Below, piece after piece: positions 42,434-53,060 of a stretch of 64,000 nucleotides of DNA. The translations under genes and the position numbers were made by a program. The DNA comes from Cordylochernes scorpioides. Taxonomy: Eukaryota > Arthropoda > Arachnida > Pseudoscorpiones > Chernetidae. The stretch spans positions 26,722,274-26,786,273 of the forward strand of contig CP092880.1 in NCBI GenBank assembly GCA_030710605.1, read 5' to 3'. Each line of letters starts with the position of its first letter. Within the stretch, counting starts at the first letter, position 1. Below the pieces are notes generated by a model that did no database searches, was not told where the DNA came from, and was given only the letters and a program-made list of their open reading frames with translations.

Positions 42434-42874
42434 CTAGCCAATGGTGTGTTCGTCACAGGTTGCAGATTGACTAATTGCTAGATATTTATCAACTCCCTTT
42501 TCGTTCGCACTTGAACAATCTGCATCGAGCGGCACAGTTCGCTTCTTCTTCTCGCGCCACACGTTCGCCACACGGACCCTGTCTTTAAATCTATGTTTGT
42601 CCCTTGTCCAAACCAGCACGATATTGCCTACCTCCGATATTTCCCACGGAGGTACGTTAAACATCGTCGCTGATTCTGTCCGGTCCGTCATCATTTCGCG
42701 CAGACATGGGTCTTACGTACAACCCACCGCGAAATCATCGCCTTGCACAAGCTCCCACGAAAGTTCAAACACCTCGTGTCCGAGCAGCTTGTCACTTGTA
42801 ACGGACAACGCAGTCCTCGTCCCAATTTTTGGCACTGTGCGCGCATACTTTCCGCAAATTAAATATAAGTCCAT
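42434..42874 (-). pseudogene. Unrecognised 146-codon coding fragment with one stop
   Basis: Minus strand. From ATG at 42874 (MDLYLICGKYART) the frame stays open for 146 codons except for one TAA (near 42710), passing NVPPWEISEVGNIVLVWTR and KDRVRVANVWREKKKR, and stops at 42434. Amino-acid composition and even base use look like real coding sequence in an AT-rich neighbourhood. I do not recognise the family. Possibly host or foreign sequence captured by the non-autonomous LTR element. GTAAG at the stop could also be a splice donor. Confidence 0.45.
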
Positions 42875-42949
42875 TCGACTTCCTCACCTACACACGGTAC
42901 TTTTCCCCTCGGACTCGCTACACAAGTAACTACATAAATAAGGTAGTTT

Positions 42950-43488
42950 GGCCCAGGGCAAGTTTCCCCTCGCTCTGTTTGCCAAGGTTCTAACATTGTA
43001 TGTAGTTTTATATTTACCTCAGTCCTGAGCTCACACAATTGCCAACCTCCATCTCATTGCTCGTACTCTACACCTATAGCATAGAAAGCCCATGCCAAGT
43101 CTTCCCCTTGCCATGTCCGCCTGAAAACATATCTTAAAGTGTAGAGTTTCCCAGTCTTAATGGCTCAATATTTTCATCATGTGTATGTCACTCTTCTTCT
43201 CCTTGTTCACCACCTCTCAATAGCATTTCCCTTATAATACATTAGAATTTATTGTATATAGCCTTTTATAACCTTGATATTTCAAAATTTCCCATAAATA
43301 TCAAACCCTCCGATGTTGTAAAACTGCTTGTAAATAATATTTACTTGTACTATACAATATTTTATTTACATAAAACTATGTCACCATAACCTTAATTAAT
43401 TTCAACTGTAAAATTACTTCTCTATCCCTGGCTTCACCAGCTTAAAGTATACTCAAACCATGTTCAGCCTTTTTCAACGGGGGCCATA
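42950..43488. other. Inside of the LTR element, no gene
   Basis: AT-rich; nothing recognised. It ends with CGGGGGCCATA, a weak polypurine stretch before the 3' LTR. Confidence 0.4.
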
Positions 43489-43501
43489 TGTCATAATATA
43501 T

Positions 43502-43821
43502 TGTCACATTCTGCATAGTTATTTTGTAAAATATGTAACATACAGAGTTAAAAACAACGACTACTCAACCGTGGAGGCACGGTCACGCTCCGCCGCGTTA
43601 CGTGCAGAAAACATGCTTTGTTCTGAGCATAACTGTTTTGTTTTCTTAAGTTTAGTTCGTTGTTACTCTTCATTAACTTTAACATTAACTTCATTTAACT
43701 TTTTCATTATTAATAAAATATAGTTATTTGTTTTATGAGAACGCGATCTGGTTTATTTTATGAGATGGCGAACGCTGATCAGAGACCTTTAGAAGCACCT
43801 ACGGTCGAGGCGGGTGTAACA
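43502..43821 (+). repeat. 5' LTR of the 43.5-kb Gypsy element
   Basis: Begins TGTCACATTCTGCATAG and ends GGGTGTAACA. The gag ATG (43735) lies inside it. Confidence 0.95.
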
Positions 43822-44843
43822 ACTGGTGGAGATGCCGGTTTTGACCCTATACCCTTTAATCCAAGTTTGAACATCAGGAAGTATGCTGGAGACGAAGACC
43901 CACGCCAATGGATCACTTCTCTGGAAGAAGTTGGATTTCTTTACCGCTGGGCGGATTACATCATCACCCGCTACGCCGCCATGAACCTAGTCGGACCTGC
44001 TAAAACTTGGTATGAATTCCACAAGATCAATCTTGCCACCTGGGAAATTTTCAAGACTCGCCTCATCCAGGACTTCGCGTCGCTGGAGAACAAGGACGAG
44101 ATGATGCTCAAACTGAACAGAATGCAGGGGTGGAATGAACTCGCGATGCGATTTGCTGAAGATATATTGCTTCAATGCAGCAAAGTCCAGCCCAATATGG
44201 AAGAGATGGAAAAAATACAATTTGTAATCGGAGGTCTAAAGAAAGAGTACGCGCTGGCGCTATATCTCAACCCCCTAAAACCATCGACGAACTTCTGGAG
44301 GCATGCAAGAGAATAGATGGGTTCGAGAAGGAATACATGGAACGAAAGGAGAAGAATAAAATTCTTATGAATCGGATTTCTCAAAAAGAAACTAATCATG
44401 CCAGATGGAACAGGCAACCAAGAGAGTTTCAATCATATAAAACTGCAAATTATTCGAGGCCTATGATGGGAGCACCAAGCCAAAACCAAACTCACTTCCC
44501 CCCACAGGAGACTCGTACATTTCCCCGATCCACTCAAAAGGATATATATAGACGAACTCCTTCTGGCAACACTTATGATAGAAAACCTCGGAATGAAAGA
44601 GGTAGAACCGAGGACGGACGACCTATCTGCTTTAGATGTAATAGACCGGGTCATGTAGCAAAGTATTGCAGAATAAAATACGTTCGCATGATTGAGGAAG
44701 TTCCCCCTAGCCTAGACAGCCCGTCTGATGACAAGAAACCGCTGAACACCCGGAACCTGAGCCCAGAAGTATACGCCGATGTGTGTGAAAGACCAAATAT
44801 TCCAACTCGCAACAGATTCAAGGTGTTGGAGGATTTAAACTAG
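43735..44843 (+). pseudogene. Gag of the 43.5-kb Gypsy element, frameshifted
   Basis: The frame opens in the 5' LTR (MRTRSGLFYE), runs through the primer site, and encodes a Gypsy Gag capsid part (YAGDEDPRQWITSLEE, GPAKTWYE, ENKDEMMLKLNRM). Near 44270 (run of five C then TAAAA) it shifts frame; the other frame carries PPKTIDELLEACKR and the zinc knuckle CFRCNRPGHVAKYC (CX2CX4HX4C, about 44629-44670) and stops at 44843. The shift may be a mutation or an assembly error in the C run. Gag forms the particle and binds RNA. Confidence 0.85.
43824..43838 (+). promoter_or_regulatory. Primer binding site, tRNA-Ala
   Basis: TGGTGGAGATGCCGG begins 2 nt after the LTR and is complementary to the 3' end of eukaryotic tRNA-Ala (acceptor stem and CCA). 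It lies inside the open gag frame. Confidence 0.7.
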
Positions 44844-44872
44844 AAAGCGCGCCTGTTCCAGTCAACCAGGGC

Positions 44873-45453
44873 ATGTCGAAAATAGGCGCGATCACAGAGA
44901 TGGATTCAAAAAGCCGAATAAATGTGAATGTTGATAAAATTGGAATATTGGAAGCCTTGGTTGACACAGGCGCGGATCTCTCAATTGTAGATTTAAGAAC
45001 TGCTCTCGAAACTGGCGTTCGTATTGAAACCTATAATGGAAATTGTATTGGTCCAGATGGTAAAAGGCTTAATATATTGGGAAGCATTTCAATGGATATA
45101 AAAATTGACGAAAAGTCATTGAATCATAGATTTGTAGTTCTGGAATCCAATATGAAATCATTAATAATTGGAAGAGATCTTCTCAGGCGTTAAATTCGAA
45201 AATAAATTGCAAACAGGATATTTTGGAATATGACATTGTGACCGAGTGTCAAGATTCGAACGAAGCACCCAGGAAAATAATCAATCAGCAGGATGAAGTA
45301 GTGCCTCAACTTTGTGTTAAACTAGTCAGAGTAACCGTGAAGGCCAATGATGGCGAATACGTGGTTGAACCAAATGAAAAGCTAACTCTTACAAATGGGC
45401 TTAGGATTGCTAGATGTCTGATCACAGTAAGAAACAAATTAGCGGATTTATGA
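44873..45453 (+). pseudogene. Protease region of the Gypsy element
   Basis: 44873-45193: EALVDTGADLSIVD has the aspartic protease active site (DTGA), then IIGRDLLRR near the end. Frameshifts around 45190-45220 separate it from a 76-codon frame (45223-45453) that leads to Pol. It cleaves Gag and Pol during maturation. In a working element these parts would be one frame or joined by a programmed shift. Confidence 0.8.
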
Positions 45454-45486
45454 ATAACTAATCCTTATCCTCGAACATTAAAAATA

Positions 45487-48309
45487 ATGAAGAATCAGAC
45501 CTTGGGCTACGCAAGTCCTCCCACCACGGTTAATTATATAGAAAATGATGAGGAAGATAAGGTGACGGAAATTCAGATAAACGAGGACCTGACATTAAGC
45601 CAAAAGAATGAATTAAGGCAAGTTTTATCGAAATACAGTGATCTATTTTCATCAAAATTGGGCAAGACGAATTTGGCCAAACATAGAATTGACACAGAAA
45701 ATGCGAAGCCGATAAAACACAAACCGTACAGAGTTAGCCCTAAGGAGCGAGACATCATCAAAGAACAAATTCAGGATTTGCTCCAGGAGGGAGTAATAAG
45801 GGCATCTTCTGGTCCATGGGCTTTTCCGGTTATTTTGGTCAGAAAGAGAGATGGCAATTGGCGATTTTGTGTAGACTACAGGAAACTGAACAGCATAACG
45901 GTAAAGGATGTTTATCCGATCCCCAGAATTGATGATGTTATGGACACACTTCAGGGATCTAGATATTTCACGGCCATAGATCTCAGATCGGGATACTGGC
46001 AGGTAGAGATCGAGGAACAAGACAAGAAGAAGACGGCCTTCACAACATCCCACGGTTTATACGAATTTAATGTTATGCCATTTGGTTTGTGCAATGCTCC
46101 AGCTACTTTCGAAAGAATTATGGACAATGTACTAAAAAACATAAAATGGAAATTTTGCCTCTGTTACCTAGATGACGTTATTATATACAGTCCCGATTTT
46201 ACCACTCATCTCGGAAGGATTGAGGCTGTTTTAAAGTGCTTTCGTGAATCGAACCTGAGGCTTAATGGGAAAAAGTGCCGATTTGGATTTGAAGAAATTG
46301 AAATACTCGGTCATGTGACAAGCAAACATGGAATTAAACCAGCAGATCATAATGTTAAAGCGATTAGAGATTTTCCCCGTCCTTCAAAGACAAAAGAAAT
46401 TCAGTCATTCATAGGACTTTGCTCATATTACAGGAAATTCATTAAGAACTTCTCGCGAATAGCTGACCCACTGTTCAAACTAACAAGAAAGGATTCTCCA
46501 TTCATCTGGTCAGAATCTCAGGAAGAAGCATTTATAACTCTGAAATCTTTGCTAACAAATCCCCCGATATTATCACATTTTGACCCAGAAGCACCGACCC
46601 AGATCCACACCGATGCATCAAATATTGGCCTAGGTGCTACCCTTGTTCAAACTATCAATGGTCAAGAAAAAGTAATTTCATACATAAGTCGATCATTAAG
46701 CAAGCCAGAACGTAATTATTCGACAACGGAGAAGGAATGTTTGGCATTAGTATGGTCAATGTCGAAGTTACGACCTTATCTATATGGAAGGCGCTTCAAA
46801 GTTATGACGGACCATCACGCGTTGTGTTGGTTAAGAAATCTAAGGGATCCAACGGGTAGACTTGCAAGATGGGCATTAAAAATACAAGAATATGACTTCG
46901 AAATAATTTATAAATCCGGGAAAAAACATTTGGATGCAGATGGTCTTTCACGAGGTCCATTACCAGAAACTGATTTTGACGATAACTATGATAGTTTGTT
47001 TTTCAACCCAGTCATCGAGGATTCCGACGAATATATCGAAAACATCAAGAGATGCCTCGGTGACACGGAGGGCAAACGATCGATTGTTGAAAATTTTAAA
47101 GAAGAAAACGGATGTCTGTACAAAAGAAATCCGAGGCCAGAAGGACGAGCCTGGCTGCTGGTGGTACCCAGAGTGAGAAGGAAGGACATTTTAAAAGAGC
47201 ACCACAGTCATATGATCTGTGGCCATTTAGGTGTGACCGGAACAATGCACCGTCTAAAGGATAAATATTTCTGGCCATCCATGCTGAAGGATGTGGTGGA
47301 GTATGTTAGGACCTGCCATCTGTGCCAAAGCAGGAAGGGTTCTAATCAGTTGTCTGCTGGCCTACTTCATCCGATCCCTGCTGCAAATTATCCCTTCGAG
47401 AGAGTTGGGATCGACTTTTTGGGACCATTACCATCTACGAAGAACAGAAAGAAGTGGATGATAGTATTGACCGACTATTACACAAAATATGCGGAAACGA
47501 AGGCTGTCATCGATGCCACAGCGAGGGAGGTTGCTAAATTTCTGACAGAAAATGTTATTTTGAAACATGGAGCCCCACGGTATCTGATTAGCGATAGAGG
47601 AAGCCAATTCACGAGCAATTTGGTGAAAGAAATAACCAAGATATTTCAAATTCAACATTGCCTCACAACAAGCTATCACCCACAGACAAATGGCCTCACA
47701 GAGCGATTGAACAGAACATTGATCAATATGATAAGCATGTACGTGAACGTAGATCAAAGGAATTGGGACGAGATACTTCCATTCATAACCCATGCTTACA
47801 ATACGACAATACAAGAAACAACCAAATATTCCCCGTTCTTCCTTTTGTATGGAAGGGAACCAGTCTCGATTTTAGATGACACGAATATCTTCATTGAGCC
47901 CGATTCGGAGGATTATGACGAGTACGTGAGCAAGTTGATGGAAAGAATCGTGAGAACGAGAGATATTGTGAAAGTTAATACCGAGAAAAGTCAGGCAAAG
48001 ATGATTAATTATTACAACCAAAAACATCGGCAAACTGGTTATGAACCAGGTGATTTAGTAGCGCTGTGGACTCCAATAAGAAAACCTGGAAAATGTGAGA
48101 AACTTTTGAGACGCTATTTCGGACCCTACATCGTGCTGGAAAAAATTTCCGATGTGAACTACTCCATCGTGCCAGAAGATAACCCTGGGAACCGCACACA
48201 ACCTACAACAGTTCACATAAGCAGAATCAAGCCTTACTTTGCGAGAATGGAAGACGGTCACGAGGACGCGACCATTTCGGAGGAGGGAGAAGTGTCACAT
48301 TCTGCATAG
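45487..48309 (+). CDS. pol: Gypsy Pol: RT, RNase H, integrase
   Basis: A 940-aa open frame, full length for RT-RNase H-integrase. RT (about 90-290): WRFCVDYRKLN, MPFGLCNAPATF, catalytic CYLDDVIIYS near residue 226. RNase H: HTDASNIGLGATL near 375 and a following EKECLA. Integrase: zinc-binding HH-CC (HMICGHLG, CHLCQ) near 575-615, D (GIDFLGP, about 641), D (SDRGSQF, about 702), E (GLTERLN, about 738), and the RRYFGPYIVLEKI motif near 878. No chromodomain. Its stop lies 17 nt inside the 3' LTR. All catalytic residues are present, so Pol itself looks functional. Confidence 0.95.
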   Translation: MKNQTLGYASPPTTVNYIENDEEDKVTEIQINEDLTLSQKNELRQVLSKYSDLFSSKLGKTNLAKHRIDTENAKPIKHKPYRVSPKERDIIKEQIQDLLQEGVIRASSGPWAFPVILVRKRDGNWRFCVDYRKLNSITVKDVYPIPRIDDVMDTLQGSRYFTAIDLRSGYWQVEIEEQDKKKTAFTTSHGLYEFNVMPFGLCNAPATFERIMDNVLKNIKWKFCLCYLDDVIIYSPDFTTHLGRIEAVLKCFRESNLRLNGKKCRFGFEEIEILGHVTSKHGIKPADHNVKAIRDFPRPSKTKEIQSFIGLCSYYRKFIKNFSRIADPLFKLTRKDSPFIWSESQEEAFITLKSLLTNPPILSHFDPEAPTQIHTDASNIGLGATLVQTINGQEKVISYISRSLSKPERNYSTTEKECLALVWSMSKLRPYLYGRRFKVMTDHHALCWLRNLRDPTGRLARWALKIQEYDFEIIYKSGKKHLDADGLSRGPLPETDFDDNYDSLFFNPVIEDSDEYIENIKRCLGDTEGKRSIVENFKEENGCLYKRNPRPEGRAWLLVVPRVRRKDILKEHHSHMICGHLGVTGTMHRLKDKYFWPSMLKDVVEYVRTCHLCQSRKGSNQLSAGLLHPIPAANYPFERVGIDFLGPLPSTKNRKKWMIVLTDYYTKYAETKAVIDATAREVAKFLTENVILKHGAPRYLISDRGSQFTSNLVKEITKIFQIQHCLTTSYHPQTNGLTERLNRTLINMISMYVNVDQRNWDEILPFITHAYNTTIQETTKYSPFFLLYGREPVSILDDTNIFIEPDSEDYDEYVSKLMERIVRTRDIVKVNTEKSQAKMINYYNQKHRQTGYEPGDLVALWTPIRKPGKCEKLLRRYFGPYIVLEKISDVNYSIVPEDNPGNRTQPTTVHISRIKPYFARMEDGHEDATISEEGEVSHSA

Positions 48310-48613
48310 TTATTTTGTAAAATATGTAACATACAGAGTTAAAAACAACGACTACTCAACCGTGGAGGCACGGTCACGCTCCGCCGCGTTACGTGCAGAA
48401 AACATGCTTTGTTCTGAGCATAACTGTTTTTGTTTTCTTAAGTTTAGTTCGTTGTTACTCTTCATTAACTTTAACATTAACTTCATTTAACTTTTTCATT
48501 ATTAATAAAATATAGTTATTTGTTTTATGAGAACGCGATCTGGTTTATTTTATGAGATGGCGAACGCTGATCAGAGACCTTTAGAAGCACCTACGGTCGA
48601 GGCGGGTGTAACA
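48293..48613 (+). repeat. 3' LTR of the 43.5-kb Gypsy element
   Basis: 321 bp, identical to the 5' LTR except one extra T near 48428. It follows the purine tract GGAGGAGGGAGAAG. Confidence 0.95.
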
Positions 48614-49000
48614 ATATGCTCTTCCAGGAATAATAAAGTAAACCTACAGTCAACGAGAGAGAGACGTCGATAGAAAGCTAAGTTACGGCAATTTTAAACC
48701 ACTGACCACATGCTGGAGGGGGCTTTGTTGGGAACCCTGCCGGACTATTTTTAGATAGTCGGGGGGGGGGGGGGTGGCCACACAAGACGTTCGTTCCGCA
48801 GTGACAGCCCCACGCGCTACCTCTCTCTCTCGGTTTGCTGGGTCCCATCTTCCAAACTTGTTGTTTCCTTATTTCTCTCTCCCCACATTATTATCATAAT
48901 GCCACACTGAAAGTCGACAGGATCATATCACAGAAGAGTTTACAGGATCATATCACAGAAGAGTCGACAGGATCATATTACATATATATATATATATATA

Positions 49001-50226
49001 GGACAAGAGCTGTACCGTCTACCAAAAACTAACCACCTTTCGAGCAGCAACAACTAAGATTATGTCATGAAATTCCGCATGGCATGTCTAAATGTTCGCG
49101 GCATTGCCGTTCGAGCTAGGAGTGTGGAGATGTGCTGCTGCCTTAAGCAACATGCAGTTATTGTCGCGTTTGTGCAAGAAACAAACGTGCTGGCTCTGAA
49201 TAATGTCCGGGACCTCTGCTTAGGCTACAGCGGCTTCTTCGCGCCAACATCGACACCCAGGGGATCCGGCCTCGCCGTCGTCGTGGCGCCGAGAGTCACC
49301 GTCCTCTGGAGTTGTGGGAACAGGCCTCCCTCATCCTGGGCCTGAATCACCACGTAGTGCTTACTCCCACCCTTCTGAACCTACCTCTCGTCGGTTCCTG
49401 CAGGTTCCTGGCGACGCCATCGCTTCGGGCTCCCTCAAGGTGAGTGGAGTACGCGTCCGCAACCTGGCGGGCCCTGCTCCGTCGCCTACCACCAGAGTGA
49501 CGAGAAACACCTGCGAATATGCAGCAGCCCTTGTTACTTTCTTTGGCGTCTGGTGGCGGAAAACGCAGAGAGCTCGCATCAAGAGAGAAGCCTGGAGGAA
49601 GCCGTGGTGTTGGGCATCGCATGTTGGAGCGTCCCCGCCTGTCCGCCGTTCCCATCTCGCGGTATCTCCGGCGCTGGGCGCCTGTCGTCGACGTGCACTC
49701 CACCAGCCTGGCGCTTTCATCTCTCCGTCGCTGCTCTTTCGGGGGTCATGCAGCGGACATCATTCTGCGGTTGGCCCTGCCTCATCCGGGGCACCCGGCG
49801 TCAAGCCAGCCTTTCTGCATCACCTGCGGCTCCAGCGACCTGTCGTTGGCCCACTGCTACTGGTCCTGCAGCGCCGTCCGCCCTCTCATCCGAGAGATGT
49901 TCTCCATCATCGGGCGGCCGCCCGACCTACAGTCCTGGATCTTCGCGGTGGACCTCGAGGACCATGCCATCATTATCTCCTCAGCGGCGAACCATGCGAT
50001 ATACGTTTTCTTTATAGATCGCGAAATACGTGGTATCGCTGGAGACTCGCTGGCGATCTTCCACCAAGCTCTGCAGCGGTGGCTGAGGCGGCATGTACAA
50101 TGTCATTGTACATAGCATATTGTTTTATCAATTTTCTTTTTTTTTTCATGTTAATTTCTCATAATTAGTGAGGACTGTGCACTTTCCTGTATTGAATAGA
50201 TGTCAATAAAAATATGTTAATTGTCA
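49001..50226 (+). pseudogene. Non-LTR retrotransposon, second copy (endonuclease, C-terminus, 3' end)
   Basis: Continues the ORF1 end interrupted at 38957 (GGACAAGAGCTGTACCGTCT). The endonuclease part 49067-49345 has MACLNVRGI and FVQETN. At about 49350 the sequence jumps, as in the first copy, past the missing RT to the C-terminal part (49519-50115), which carries CITCGSSDLSLAHCYWSC (CX2CX8HX4C zinc knuckle). The 3' end after TAG is T-rich, with AATAAA near 50203 and no poly(A), ending in GTTAATTGTCAATTG at the satellite. Confidence 0.8.
49519..50115 (+). CDS. C-terminal ORF2 part with zinc knuckle
   Basis: A 198-aa open frame. YLRRWAPVVDVH and HAADIILRLALPHPG fit the region after RT in non-LTR proteins; the zinc knuckle (residues about 115-135) and an LQRWLRRH end follow. 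The frame is intact, unlike the rest, but has no RT of its own here. Confidence 0.65.
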   Translation: MQQPLLLSLASGGGKRRELASREKPGGSRGVGHRMLERPRLSAVPISRYLRRWAPVVDVHSTSLALSSLRRCSFGGHAADIILRLALPHPGHPASSQPFCITCGSSDLSLAHCYWSCSAVRPLIREMFSIIGRPPDLQSWIFAVDLEDHAIIISSAANHAIYVFFIDREIRGIAGDSLAIFHQALQRWLRRHVQCHCT

Positions 50227-50790
50227 ATTGTCTCCATATCTCCCTCCTTCAATACCTTCCTCTACTGAGGGTGGGCCACATGGTCTCTCCATATCTCCCT
50301 CCCTCTATGCCTTCCTCTACTGAGGGTGGGCCACATGGTCTCTCCATATCTTTCTCCTTCAATGCCTTCCTCTACTGAGGGTGGGCCACATGGTCTCTCC
50401 ATATCTCTCTCCTTCAATGTCTACCTCTAATGAGGGTGGGCCACATGGTCTCTCGATATCTCCCTCCTTCAATGCCTTCCTCTACTGAAGGTGGGCCACA
50501 TGGTCTCTCCATATCCCCTTCCTTCAATGCCTTCCTCTAGTGAGGGTGGGCCACATGGTCTCTCCATATCTCCCTCCTTCAATGCCTTCCTCTACTGAGG
50601 GTGAGCCACATGGTCTCTCCATATCTCCCTCTTTAAATGCCTTCCTCTACTGAGGGTGGGCCTCATGGTTCCTCCATATCTTCCTTCTTCAATGCCTTCC
50701 TCTACTGAGACTGGGCCACATGATTTCTCCATATCTCCCTCCTTCAATGTCTTTCTCTACTGAGGGTGGGTCACATGGTCTCTCCATATC
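50227..50790 (+). repeat. 55-bp satellite array, about 10 units
   Basis: Same monomer as 11430-12645, more diverged between units. Most units have ACTGAGG, so forward frames are closed. The right flank (CATCTCCTCGTGTCGTCCAG) equals that of the first array. Confidence 0.85.
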
Positions 50791-52724
50791 TTCCTCCGCC
50801 ATCCTCTTCATCTCCTCGTGTCGTCCAGTCCATTATTTTAGATCGTCTATGTATCCCTGTCGTCTCTTTCCCCTCGATCTCTTCAACTGGAGCTTTCCCT
50901 CCAACACTGTCAGCAATGTCTCTCATCAAACATTGGCATACCTATTTCTATGTAAAAGTAAAAAGCAGTAAAATTTTTATTTTCATTAACAAAATCTTAA
51001 GGAAAATATTTCCTTCTTATATTTGAATTGTCATGTGAATTAATCAGATAATTTCACATTTAAAATATTTAGAAATACCAAAGATCTTAAGAACTAGATT
51101 TAATTGATATCTTTAAAAGTGACCACTAATGTAGCGCAATCCTAATGGAAAATGACGTTACTGAACTAGGCAATTTCTTTATATTCATGTAAAATAATAA
51201 TATGGAGATATTTAAGACTATAGCCATGTCTTTATTATTATTTTTTTTTTATTTCATAGGTTTGGTATAACAACAATGGTATAGTTTTTAGTAGAAAAGA
51301 TAAAATTTCGCTCTATTAATCATATTTATATATCCTTTTTTTTTCTCTAAATATATTTTATAATTTGTTCAATCGAATTATTAGAGTTAAAAATTGTATT
51401 TAGTATAAAAGAAATCTTTATTCAAAGTACCAAGTTTTGAAGAAAAGATAATTGATAAATTATGAAATTATCCGTGATATTTTGTCGAAATTTACTTATT
51501 TAGAAGATCGTATTCTTCGCGACAACAAATCTAAAACATAAGGAAGTATTTAAAAAGAAAACGTGGAAGAATTAAGTACAATGGGTAACAGAAACTATTC
51601 ATACAACAAATATGGAACCTGTATAATTCTGCTGATCTTGATCTAATCTATAATGATGATAAGAAGAATATAGATATCTCAAGTTGGAATCCTAAGAAAT
51701 TCAGCAAGAAACTCAAAAGATTATAATATGAAAAAACAATAGAAAAAAAAGGTCAGATGTTGATATAAAAAATAATGAAGGTATATCCTAACCACGAGCA
51801 CATGTGATTTTTAGGTGGCAGAGCGCCATCTAGTGGAGCAATTTAACCTGATCCCTGATATTTGGTCAACTCATTTTCTTGATAAATCACTAAAAACAGA
51901 TTATTATATGCATATAAGATCCCAACAAGAATTTACAAGTAAAAACAATCAACTTCAATGCAAATTTAAATCACTGAATCAGAAGAAATCAGGTAGGATT
52001 TTTTGTAAGATAAATCCACACAGAAGACATCTCAACTAAACCATACTCAACTTTACAGTAGTGAGACATCGATTGTTCGCTGATCTAAATCATTTAACTC
52101 TCTTATATCTACCACTTTATCTATAAATATTTTAAGAACTCTGTCGAATAATACATGTGTATTTAAAATTAAAAACTATTATAGACGCGTATTATTCTTT
52201 TTAAAAATAAACAATTTCTACTACCCTTACTGCAATGGAAAAATTTTAATGGGAGGGCCTGGCCCATTAGTAGTGAACCCTTCCAGCGGTTTTACCAGTT
52301 TAATCTACCATGCCTTGTTATATTGTATTTTTCGATCTTCCTTTTATAGTGATACTGTTGCTAGACTCTTGGAATGGGTATTTTAGATGAACTATGGACA
52401 TAAGGTTTGAGGACAGCAGAATTACATACAATTATAAATATATAACGTGTTTTGTAAATATTTAAATCTAGGTTCTAATTTGTTTAATTAATTTTATTAA
52501 CATCCTATAACCATGTTACCATCATCAGACAGATTCAGTACTTTTGTCTGATGTTGGTAACAACACTGTTGCAGAAACGTCATAAACTATTTATTTATTT
52601 GGATTTGGTTTTATTTCCTTGCACCTATACAGTTACCTTTGAATGAAGTATAGTTGTTTCAGCCACAGATATATTGGAAACCATTTTACATATTTTTAGC
52701 GATATTCCTGATATAGTTTCATAT

Positions 52725-52907
52725 TATATAAAAGGGCGTACCTGGATCTGTAAAGAAAAAAAAAAACATTTTTTAAAAAATATTTCGAGAGATTGCTCCC
52801 TCTTTATCTCTCGAAATATTTTAAGAAAAAAAATTGTTTTTTTTTCTTTACAGATCCATGTACGCCCTTTTATATAATCTTAATTAATGGATCGCCTTTT
52901 GACTCAA
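52725..52907. mobile_element. Palindromic insertion with 12-bp TSD
   Basis: ATAGTTTCATAT at 52713-52724 and 52908-52919; copy B (29938-29955) has it once, confirming the insertion. An inverted repeat (52725-52876, ends TATATAAAAGGGCGTAC) has a poly(A)-rich inner part, and a 31-nt tail (52877-52907) lies on the right only. No hammerhead core seen. The same architecture as the Penelope-type palindromes. Confidence 0.75.
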
Positions 52908-53060
52908 ATAGTTTCATATATTAAAAATAAAGAAGGCATATCCTGACCAAAAGCACATGTGCTTTTTAGATGGCAGAGCGCCATCAAGTTGAACAGAAAT
53001 CAACTAAACATCAATATAACCTGTTCCCTGATATTTGAACAATTCATTGATAATTAAGAA

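Larger units (their letters stand above)
43502..48613 (+). mobile_element. Ty3/Gypsy element, nearly intact
   Basis: LTRs 43502-43821 (320 bp) and 48293-48613 (321 bp) differ by one T in a T-run, so the insertion is young. TSD ATAT (4 bp) at 43498-43501 and 48614-48617; the uninserted site is seen at 38979 and 39337. A tRNA-Ala primer site, purine tract GGAGGAGGGAGAAG (48279-48292), Gag, protease and Pol are in order, with frameshifts in the gag-protease part. Confidence 0.95.
38974..48982 (+). mobile_element. Large non-autonomous LTR element with nested elements
   Basis: Both ends show a repeat starting TGTCATAATATATGCTC: 38974-39330 and 39331-39735 in tandem on the left, and 43489-43501 continuing at 48614-48982 on the right. 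The repeat carries a GC-rich TAGTCGGGGGG block and 25-bp direct units with GTCGACAGGATCATATCAC. It sits inside TA repeats in a non-LTR element. Without nested elements the inside is only about 2.1 kb with no RT, so it is non-autonomous. A Penelope-like element (40203-41818) and a Gypsy element (43502-48613, in its 3' LTR) are nested in it. Confidence 0.65.

Noticed and set aside
49314-50168. 284-codon ORF in the non-LTR element
   Set aside because: Frame shadow: the zinc knuckle and the end of the real protein are in the frame of 49519-50115.
52674-52877. 67-codon ORF across the 52.7-kb palindrome
   Set aside because: It is formed by poly(A)/poly(T) in the two arms and crosses the insertion border.
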